NCBI RefSeq assembly: GCF_010384365.1
Contig: NZ_CP048397.1
Location: 4,340,001-4,404,000 of the forward strand
Direction: 5' to 3'
Source of the DNA: Streptomyces sp. S4.7
GTDB lineage: Bacteria; Actinomycetota; Actinomycetes; Streptomycetales; Streptomycetaceae
Length of the DNA stretch: 64,000 nucleotides
Shown here one piece after another: positions 58,447 through 64,000 of this stretch (positions are counted from its first letter, which is position 1; the number at the start of each line of letters is the position of its first letter). The translations under genes and the position numbers were made by a program. The notes beneath the pieces were generated by a model. It was not told the origin of the DNA. It made no database searches and was given only the letters and a program-made list of their open reading frames with translations.

Positions 58447-59679
58447 ATGACAGCCAAGCCGGTCAAGACAGACGCACGGTTGAGACACGGACGGGTGTCC
58501 CTGGCGCTGAGCTTCTTCGTACAGGGAGTGGCCTTTGCTCTCCTCGTGACCCGCATTCCCGCCATCCAGGACCGGTACGGGATATCCGATGCCCTGCTTC
58601 CGGCGTTTCTGGCGGCCGTGCCGATTCTCGCCGGTGTGGGCAGCGTCCTGACTGAGAAGATCGTCGCGCGCGTACAGCCCCGAGTCGTACTGAGGTGGGC
58701 CCAGCCGCTCGTGCTGCTCGCTCTCCTCGGAGTCGCCGCCGGCGATCAGGTGTGGCAACTCACCGCGTCGCTCGGTGCGTTCGGGCTGTCGGTCGGGGCG
58801 CTCGACGCGTCGATGAACATGCTGGGGGTGCGCCTTCAGCGGGCGTACGGGCGCAGCATCATGCTCGGCTTCCACGCCACGTACAGCCTCGGCGGCATCG
58901 CGGGGGCCTCCCTCGCGTGGGCCGGGGCGCACTGGGATCTGTCGCTGCTGGTGTCGTATCTGCCGGTCGTCGTCGTGCTGTTGCCGGCCGCGCTCGTCGG
59001 GAGCCGCTGGTACACGGGCGCGGATACGAAAACGGACGCGCGAATACCGGGCGATCCCTCGACGGCCGCCCCCGGGAAGAGCGTCGCGTTCAAGGCCCTC
59101 CTGCCGCTGTGCCTCGTCATGACCTTCGCCTACATCGGCGATTCCACCGTCTCCAACTGGAGCGCGAAGTACCTCCAGGACGTGCTGGGCAGCTCCGACG
59201 AGGTCGCCACCGTCCCGTACAACGCGTACATGGTCACCACACTCCTCGGCCGCGCGGCCGGAGACTTCGGGGTGCGCCGCTTCGGGCCCGTCGCGGTCGT
59301 ACGCTTCGGGTCGCTCTTCGCCGCCGCGGGCTTCGCGGTGGTCGCCCTGGCGCCCGGAGCATGGGTGGGGATCGTGGGCTTCACCATGCTCGGGTTCGGT
59401 CTCTGCGTCCTCGTGCCGCAGTGCTTCGCCGCCGCGGGGCGGATGTTTCCCGAGGCCAGCGACGCGGCTGTCGCCCGGCTGAACATCTTCAACTACGTGG
59501 GCTTCCTGATCGGCTCGCCGCTCGTCGGCGCGCTCGGTGACGTGTGGAGCTACCGGGGCGCGATGCTCGTTCCGATGCTCATGATCCTTGTGACGCTGGT
59601 GTACGCCCGCTCGTTCGCCGACGGGACCGCCCGATACGGTGGCGGGCATGACCGGTCGCGCACAGTTGATGTGGGATGA
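58447..59679 (+). CDS. MFS transporter
   Basis: 410-residue, 12-helix major facilitator protein. The beginning is LSFFVQGVAFALLVTRIPAI; further segments are SLGAFGLSVGALDASMNMLG, MLGFHATYSLGGIAGASLAW, and FNYVGFLIGSPLVGALGDVW. It resembles FucP/sugar-type MFS proteins annotated generally as transporters in Streptomyces; the substrate is unknown. The last 32 bases overlap the start of the AcuC-like gene, so the two are likely cotranslated. Confidence 0.9.
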   Translation: MTAKPVKTDARLRHGRVSLALSFFVQGVAFALLVTRIPAIQDRYGISDALLPAFLAAVPILAGVGSVLTEKIVARVQPRVVLRWAQPLVLLALLGVAAGDQVWQLTASLGAFGLSVGALDASMNMLGVRLQRAYGRSIMLGFHATYSLGGIAGASLAWAGAHWDLSLLVSYLPVVVVLLPAALVGSRWYTGADTKTDARIPGDPSTAAPGKSVAFKALLPLCLVMTFAYIGDSTVSNWSAKYLQDVLGSSDEVATVPYNAYMVTTLLGRAAGDFGVRRFGPVAVVRFGSLFAAAGFAVVALAPGAWVGIVGFTMLGFGLCVLVPQCFAAAGRMFPEASDAAVARLNIFNYVGFLIGSPLVGALGDVWSYRGAMLVPMLMILVTLVYARSFADGTARYGGGHDRSRTVDVG

Positions 59680-60820
59680 CGCCGTAACGGGCTACGACTT
59701 CGGGTCCAGCCACCCGATGGACCCGGTACGCCTGGCACTGACGAGGGAGCTGGTGCGCGCGTACGGGCTCGACCGCGAGGTGGACGTGGTGTCCGCCCCG
59801 TCGGCGGGGCGCTCCACGCTCGGACTCGTTCACCACGAGGTGTACATCGACGCCGTACGCCGCTGTTCGGCCGACCCGAGGTCCGCCGACGGTTCGTACG
59901 GCATCGGGACCGTGGACGATCCGGCCTTCGCCGGGATGCACGAGGCGTCCGCGCTGATCGCCGGGCAGTCGGTCGGCGCCGCCGAGGCCGTGTGGCGCGG
60001 CGCGGCGCGGCACGCCGTGAACTTCGCCGGCGGCCTGCACCACGCGATGCCCGGCTCGGCGTCGGGCTTCTGCATCTACAACGACGCGTCGCTCGCGATC
60101 GCGCGGCTCCTGGAGCTGGGTGCGGAGCGTGTCGCCTACGTCGACGTGGACGTGCACCACGGGGACGGCGTCCAGGCGGCGTTCTGGGACGACCCGCGCG
60201 TCCTGACGATCTCACTGCACGAGCATCCCCGCACGCTCTTCCCGCAGACCGGCTGGCCGGAGGAGACGGGGGAGGGCGAGGGGGAGGGCAGCGCGGTCAA
60301 TCTGCCGCTGCCCGCCGGGACGGGTGACGAGGGGTGGCTGCGGGCGTTCCACTCCGTGGTGCCGGAGCTGCTGGCGGACTTCCGGCCGCAGGCGCTGGTG
60401 ACGCAGCACGGTGCGGATACGCACTTCGAGGACCCGCTGGCGCATCTCGCGGTGTCGCTGGACGCGCAGCGCGCGGTGCAGGCGTCGTGCCACGAGCTGG
60501 CGCACGAGTACGTCGACGGGGGGCGCTGGGTCGCGCTCGGCGGTGGCGGGTACTCGGTCGTGGACGTCGTGCCGCGCTCGTGGACCCATCTGGTGTCGAT
60601 CGCGGCGCACGCGCCGATCGACCCGGAGTCGGCGGTCCCGGAGGAGTGGCGTGAGGAGGTCTACGCCCGTACGCGGGAGTCCGCGCCGCGGCGGATGACG
60701 GATGGGCGTACGCCGAACTGGCAGGCGTGGGACGAGGGGTACGATCCCGCGGACCGGTTGGATCAGGCGATTCTGGCGACTCGCAGGGCGGTGTTTCCGT
60801 TGCGGGGGTTGCTGGCGTAG
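59648..60820 (+). CDS. AcuC-like class I histone deacetylase-family protein
   Basis: 390-residue zinc-dependent deacetylase fold. Motifs: YDFGSSHPMDPVRL near the start, FAGGLHHAMPGSASGFCIYN (catalytic His pair), YVDVDVHHGDGVQ (zinc ligands Asp and His), TISLHEHPRTLFP, and LVTQHGADTH, with GGGGYSV. In other bacteria AcuC removes acetyl groups from acetyl-CoA synthetase, reactivating it. ATG 59648 gives MTGRAQLMWDD; a GTG nine bases upstream is also possible. The MFS gene end overlaps it. Confidence 0.92.
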   Translation: MTGRAQLMWDDAVTGYDFGSSHPMDPVRLALTRELVRAYGLDREVDVVSAPSAGRSTLGLVHHEVYIDAVRRCSADPRSADGSYGIGTVDDPAFAGMHEASALIAGQSVGAAEAVWRGAARHAVNFAGGLHHAMPGSASGFCIYNDASLAIARLLELGAERVAYVDVDVHHGDGVQAAFWDDPRVLTISLHEHPRTLFPQTGWPEETGEGEGEGSAVNLPLPAGTGDEGWLRAFHSVVPELLADFRPQALVTQHGADTHFEDPLAHLAVSLDAQRAVQASCHELAHEYVDGGRWVALGGGGYSVVDVVPRSWTHLVSIAAHAPIDPESAVPEEWREEVYARTRESAPRRMTDGRTPNWQAWDEGYDPADRLDQAILATRRAVFPLRGLLA

Positions 60821-60882
60821 CGCGTGCCGCGTTGGGCGATGGTGTGAGGGCGGGTGTCCGGGGCCGCCCGGTGGACGGTTCG

Positions 60883-61013
60883 TCCTCGATCGCCCGGACG
60901 GGCTTCCTTGGGTGGACGGCCTTGTTGGGCGCCGGCCCGGGGCGGGTCGTCAATCGCGGACGGGCTTGATTGGCGGGCCCCGGTTGTGTCCTCAATCGCC
61001 GGGCGGGCTATTT
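60883..61013. repeat. Three copies of a Streptomyces intergenic repeat
   Basis: Copies TCCTCGATCGCCCGGACGGG (60883 onward), TCGTCAATCGCGGACGGGCT (60947 onward) and TCCTCAATCGCCGGGCGGGC (60989 onward), each about 23-25 bases, in the 289-base gap between the AcuC-like gene and the next gene. This motif family is scattered through many Streptomyces genomes. No gene is seen in the gap. Confidence 0.75.
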
Positions 61014-61109
61014 GGGGGCGGGCGGGGGGGGATTGGGGCGTTACGCCAACTGTGCGGTGGCATAGGCGTTTTGGTCCCCTGCCCTTCGTCCTGCGGGAGC
61101 ATCGGGGCT

Positions 61110-61925
61110 GTGTTGAGTACCGGAGCCCTACGGGCCCATCTGCTGGCTGCCCGACTGGCCGGCCCCGTGGCCACCACGCGGGAGCAGAGCCTGCGCAGTT
61201 ACCGTCTCTTCGCCGCCCGCGATCCGCGTGCGACGCTGGGGCTCACCCCCGAACGGGCATGGCGCGAGGGCGACTTGCTGCGGCTCATGGCCGACCGGTG
61301 CGGCGTCTCCGGGGATCCGGCGCATGTCTCCGGCGGCGATGTCATCGATCCCGAGCTGACGCTGCGCAGCCTCGACGCCTTCGCCGCGCGCCTCGGCAGC
61401 GCCGCCGGGCGGCGGGCTCCCGTGCTGTTCGGGACCGGGCATCCGCACGGGTTGATCGGGTTCTACGCGGGTCTCGCAGACGCTTTGTCGGCGGCGGGGT
61501 GTCTCGTCCTCACCCCCGCGAGGGGGCGATGTGTCGACATAACGACCCGGTTCGGCGTACGTACGCACCGCCTCGACTACGTACGACGAGTCGCGTTGGT
61601 GCGGGAATCCGAAGCTTCGCACGCCGGGAGTGAGACCGGCGCGCACAGCCATTCCCCCCTCCCCGTTCGGGTTGTGCTGGACAGTGTGGCCGAGGCCGGC
61701 GGGCCGCTTCCCGAGTTGGTCGTCGGAGACCATGGATGGGTCTGCGGAGCAGGTCAGTTGGGCATTGAGGCTGTCGGTCTCGCGGACACCGACGACCCCG
61801 CGCTGTTCGTCGGCGAGGCGGAGGGGCGCGTCTCCGTCGTGGTCCCGGTTGACGACGGTGTGCGGTCCGACTACTACCGCCCGTTGACTCGCTATGTACT
61901 CAATCGAGCCTGTCTGTCACAGTAG
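61110..61925 (+). CDS. Phosphatase-annotated conserved protein
   Basis: 271 residues, starting at GTG 61110 (VLSTGALRAHLLAARLAGPV). Conserved segments: REQSLRSYRLFAARDPRATL, APVLFGTGHPHGLIGFYAGL, VVGDHGWVCGAGQLGIEAVG and the end YYRPLTRYVLNRACLSQ. Such proteins are labelled phosphatase in Streptomyces genomes, but I see no classic phosphatase motif, so the enzyme activity is uncertain. It lies between AcuC-like and the BldC-like gene and has a spacer with intergenic repeats before it. Confidence 0.8.
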   Translation: MLSTGALRAHLLAARLAGPVATTREQSLRSYRLFAARDPRATLGLTPERAWREGDLLRLMADRCGVSGDPAHVSGGDVIDPELTLRSLDAFAARLGSAAGRRAPVLFGTGHPHGLIGFYAGLADALSAAGCLVLTPARGRCVDITTRFGVRTHRLDYVRRVALVRESEASHAGSETGAHSHSPLPVRVVLDSVAEAGGPLPELVVGDHGWVCGAGQLGIEAVGLADTDDPALFVGEAEGRVSVVVPVDDGVRSDYYRPLTRYVLNRACLSQ

Positions 61926-61956
61926 GAGACCATGTGCTGCTCCTCTTCCCCACTCG

Positions 61957-62007
61957 TATCACCCGCCCCTAGTCTGGGGAGTGAGCGCACAGCGACGAAG
62001 AGTCACC
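61957..62007 (+). promoter_or_regulatory. Half-sites resembling BldD boxes before the BldC-like gene
   Basis: GTATCACC (61957-61964), AGTGA (61980-61984) and TCACC (62003-62007) match halves of the BldD box AGTGA-N-TCAC, around a -10-like TAGTCT (61970-61975). The spacing differs from the strict consensus; this is a weak motif match. Confidence 0.4.
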
Positions 62008-62053
62008 GGAGGGGAAGCCGGGGGCCGTCGGGTGCGGAAGGTACAGGTGGATC

Positions 62054-62266
62054 ATGGCTGCTGGCAGCGAGAGGCCTCTCAACGAGGTCAAGTTCCTTAC
62101 CGTGGCGGAAGTTGCCTCGGTGATGCGAGTGTCGAAGATGACCGTGTACCGATTGGTGCACAGTGGTCATCTGCCGGCGATCCGGGTGGGCAGGTCTTTC
62201 CGGGTTCCGGAGCAAGCGGTTCACGAGTATCTCCGCGAGTCTTTCGTGGGGGTCGAATCCGCCTGA
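62054..62266 (+). CDS. Small helix-turn-helix DNA-binding protein, BldC/excisionase-like
   Basis: 70-residue MerR-like winged helix: FLTVAEVASVMRVSKMTVYR, then LVHSGHLPAIRVGRSFRVPE and AVHEYL. It belongs to the group of small developmental regulators that includes BldC and excisionases but is not BldC itself. In S. coelicolor the gene in the matching place is, from memory, bdtA (SCO3328), a BldD target. ATG 62054 follows GGTGG. It is likely a developmental or gene-regulatory factor. Confidence 0.88.
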   Translation: MAAGSERPLNEVKFLTVAEVASVMRVSKMTVYRLVHSGHLPAIRVGRSFRVPEQAVHEYLRESFVGVESA

Positions 62267-62376
62267 GATTTCCCTCGGATTACGTCCCTCACTCGGCGAC
62301 GGGTAGGCTGGGCCAACGTAGGTCGTGTGGGCCCAGACGCCCCGCACCGAGTGAAGAGAAGTGAGCGAGGGTAGTC

Positions 62377-62475
62377 GTGGGCTCTGTTATCAAGAAGCGG
62401 CGTAAGCGGATGGCCAAGAAGAAGCACCGCAAGCTGCTCAAGCGCACCCGCGTTCAGCGTCGTAACAAGAAGTGA
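62377..62475 (+). CDS. Ribosomal protein bS22 (AURKAIP1/COX24 domain)
   Basis: 32-residue, highly basic protein with the start GSVIKKRRKRMAKKKHRKLL and the end RTRVQRRNKK. It matches the small actinobacterial ribosomal protein bS22, found near the decoding centre of mycobacterial 30S subunits. GTG start with GAGGG ribosome site. Too short for most gene callers; it is conserved and clearly real. The gene is followed by a terminator. Confidence 0.93.
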   Translation: MGSVIKKRRKRMAKKKHRKLLKRTRVQRRNKK

Positions 62476-62497
62476 GCGACAGCTGTACGTGACATCA

Positions 62498-62528
62498 CGG
62501 CCCTTCCACCATGCAGGTGGGAGGGCCG
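62498..62528 (+). terminator. Terminator after bS22
   Basis: Near-perfect 13-bp stem CGGCCCTTCCACC / GGTGGGAGGGCCG (one G-T pair) with a five-base loop, 22 bases after the bS22 stop. Confidence 0.85.
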
Positions 62529-62692
62529 CGGTGCGTTCTGGTGTCGCTGAGGTCAGTTCGGGTCAAAGATTCGCGAAGGTGCGGAGAAGAGCGCCGCGAG
62601 GCCGTCATGTGGCTACGGCGACCCGCTACGGTGACGGCTGAGGCAAGCAATGTGCTTGGGCCAGACATCAAATTCAGGGGAAGGCGCTGATC

Positions 62693-63730
62693 TTGGGCAA
62701 GGTCGTGCTCGTGACCGGAGTGGCCCGCCAGCTCGGCAGCCGTCTCGTACGGCGAATCCTGCGCGATTCCGAGGTGGACCGGGTCATCGGCGTGGACGCC
62801 GTCACCCCCGAGCACAGTCTCGGCGGTGCCGATTTCGTCCGCGCGGACATCCGCCAGCCCGCCATAGCGCGCGTCCTGGCCGAGCATTCCGTCGACACCG
62901 TGGTGCACATGGACGTGACGGGCACACCGCTCGGCGCCGGCGGCCGGACGGCGGTCAAGGAGACCAACGTCATCGGCACCATGCAGCTGCTCGGTGCCTG
63001 CCAGAAGTCGCCCACCGTCGAGCGCCTGGTCGTCAAGTCCAGCACGAGCGTGTACGGCGCCGCGCCCCGCGACCCGGCCGTCTTCACCGAGACCACCCCG
63101 CCCAAGTCGCTGCCCAGCGGCGGCTTCGCGAAGGACGCGGTGGAGGTCGAGGGGTACGTACGCGGCTTCGCACGCCGCCGCCCGGACGTCGCCGTGTGCG
63201 TACTGCGCTTCGCGAACATCCTCGGGCCCGCGGCGGACTCACCGCTGGCCGAGTATCTGTCGCTGCCCGTGCTGCCGACGGTCTTCGGCTACGACCCGCG
63301 GCTCCAGTTCGTCCACGAGGACGACGTCATCGACGTCCTGCGGATCGCCCTGCACGAGCCCCGGCGGGGCACGCTCAACAGCGGGACCTTCAACATCGCC
63401 GGTGACGGCGTGCTGTTGCTCTCGCAGTGCTCCCGGCGGCTCGGCAGGCCGACGGTGCCGCTCCTGCTGCCGGCCGTGACCTGGGTCGGCTCCGCGCTGC
63501 GCACGCTCGGCATGACGGACTTCTCGCCCGAGCAGATCCGGCTGCTGACCCACGGCAGGGTCGTCAGCACGGACCAGATGCGCGAGACACTGGGGTTCGT
63601 ACCCACGTACACGACGGCGGAGGCCTTCACGGACTTCGCACGTAGCCGGGGTGCCGGACTGTTGCCGCCGGAGGCTGTCGCCGACGCGGTCGACCAGTTC
63701 GCCACCCTCGTCAGCAAGGAGCGCAGCTAA
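62693..63730 (+). CDS. NAD-dependent epimerase/dehydratase (SDR)
   Basis: 345-residue extended short-chain dehydrogenase. The Rossmann start is VLVTGVARQLGSRLVRR, with a degraded TGxxxxxG (GVARQLG); the catalytic segment is VKSSTSVYGAAPRD with YG, but the usual Lys four residues later is not obvious (SVYGAAPRD), so it may be an atypical or non-catalytic SDR. A TTG start at 62693 with GGGGAAGG ribosome site. Conserved in Streptomyces directly before an acyltransferase gene, so a link to lipid or envelope metabolism is possible. Confidence 0.82.
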   Translation: MGKVVLVTGVARQLGSRLVRRILRDSEVDRVIGVDAVTPEHSLGGADFVRADIRQPAIARVLAEHSVDTVVHMDVTGTPLGAGGRTAVKETNVIGTMQLLGACQKSPTVERLVVKSSTSVYGAAPRDPAVFTETTPPKSLPSGGFAKDAVEVEGYVRGFARRRPDVAVCVLRFANILGPAADSPLAEYLSLPVLPTVFGYDPRLQFVHEDDVIDVLRIALHEPRRGTLNSGTFNIAGDGVLLLSQCSRRLGRPTVPLLLPAVTWVGSALRTLGMTDFSPEQIRLLTHGRVVSTDQMRETLGFVPTYTTAEAFTDFARSRGAGLLPPEAVADAVDQFATLVSKERS

Positions 63731-64000
63731 ATGGCCGATGCCAAGGTCATCCCCTTCGGCGAAGAGCCCCGGTCACGGCGCGCGGCGAAGCGCGCGCGGG
63801 GGCGCGGCCCGTCGTCTCCGTCCGCATCCCCCTCCTCGCCCTCGCCCTCGTCGGGTTCCGGTTCGGGATCGGATTCCGGGGCCGCGGCGACATCCGGCCC
63901 GCACTCGCTCTCTTCCGTTCCCGATCAGCCGGACGGGGTCGAGGACTCCCCGCACGTTGACGAGCAGACGCCCGGTCCGGCCCAGCCGCACGCCGCCGCG
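63731..64000 (+). CDS. Probable lysophospholipid acyltransferase, 3' truncated by window edge
   Basis: 90 codons are visible: MADAKVIPFGEEPRSRRAAK followed by a Ser/Pro/Gly-rich low-complexity stretch. The catalytic domain would lie beyond the window. The opening and the place directly after the epimerase match 1-acyl-glycerol-3-phosphate acyltransferase genes of Streptomyces as I recall; the assignment rests on that only. ATG is at 63731, a base after the epimerase stop, so the two are probably cotranscribed. Confidence 0.6.
   Translation, partial: MADAKVIPFGEEPRSRRAAKRARGRGPSSPSASPSSPSPSSGSGSGSDSGAAATSGPHSLSSVPDQPDGVEDSPHVDEQTPGPAQPHAAA

Overview
The window is high-GC actinobacterial DNA, almost certainly a Streptomyces chromosome. 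The evidence is the strong GC bias at third codon positions, frequent GTG starts, many 1-4 nt stop/start overlaps, a tRNA-free rRNA operon with typical Streptomyces 16S/23S/5S sequence, and signature neighbourhoods: panC-nadB-nadC-coaX, lsr2 beside clpC, sigE-cseA-cseB-cseC, disA-radA, ilvD and an auxiliary trpS. From memory, not from a search, the gene order resembles the SCO3384-SCO3325 interval of S. coelicolor.

Layout. 1-10.3 kb: end of a NarL-type response regulator, a P-loop ATPase, an ArsR-type regulator and a PLP lyase on the minus strand, then a translationally coupled pantothenate/NAD operon (DUF2520 protein, panC, nadB, nadC, coaX) and two small conserved genes closed by a terminator. 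10.3-15.6 kb: BlaI-type repressor, N-acetylglutamate synthase-like GNAT, the nucleoid protein Lsr2, a convergent SCO3374-family gene, and clpC behind two ClgR-like boxes. 16-19 kb: secreted M23 peptidase and a divergent TetR/MFS efflux pair. 18.99-21.94 kb: a mobile unit bounded by 22-bp inverted repeats, holding a frameshifted IS982-type transposase and an exported alpha/beta hydrolase as passenger. 22-28 kb: AraC and VOC genes, then the cell-envelope stress operon sigE-cseA-cseB-cseC, and mutY. 28-36.4 kb: PAP2 phosphatase, a membrane-anchored protein, disA, radA, a probable membrane-tethered sigma-like/BACON protein, a Cys-rich protein and a Ppx/GppA phosphatase. 36.4-43.5 kb: TIM-barrel isomerase and TetR, ilvD, a Ser/Thr kinase with PQQ propeller, an SH3-like protein and a membrane protein. 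43.6-51.9 kb: a methyltransferase with an internal amber codon, an ECF41 sigma factor with its target oxidoreductase, an ABC exporter, proC, cysteine hydrolase/GlxA-type regulator, and trpS with a leader-peptide attenuator. 52.5-57.7 kb: rRNA operon. 57.7-64 kb: HAD hydrolase, MFS, AcuC-like deacetylase, a phosphatase-like protein, a BldC-like small DNA-binding protein, bS22, an epimerase, and the start of a probable acyltransferase.

The most interesting signals are regulatory: two promoters that fit the ECF41 consensus (one autoregulatory, one for the neighbouring oxidoreductase); a trp leader peptide with attenuator before trpS; a hairpin hiding the lsr2 ribosome-binding site; a perfect 16-bp dyad around a putative leaderless start at 42,928; and a single-polypeptide architecture of sigma-like domain, zinc-finger-like segment, membrane helix and BACON domain.
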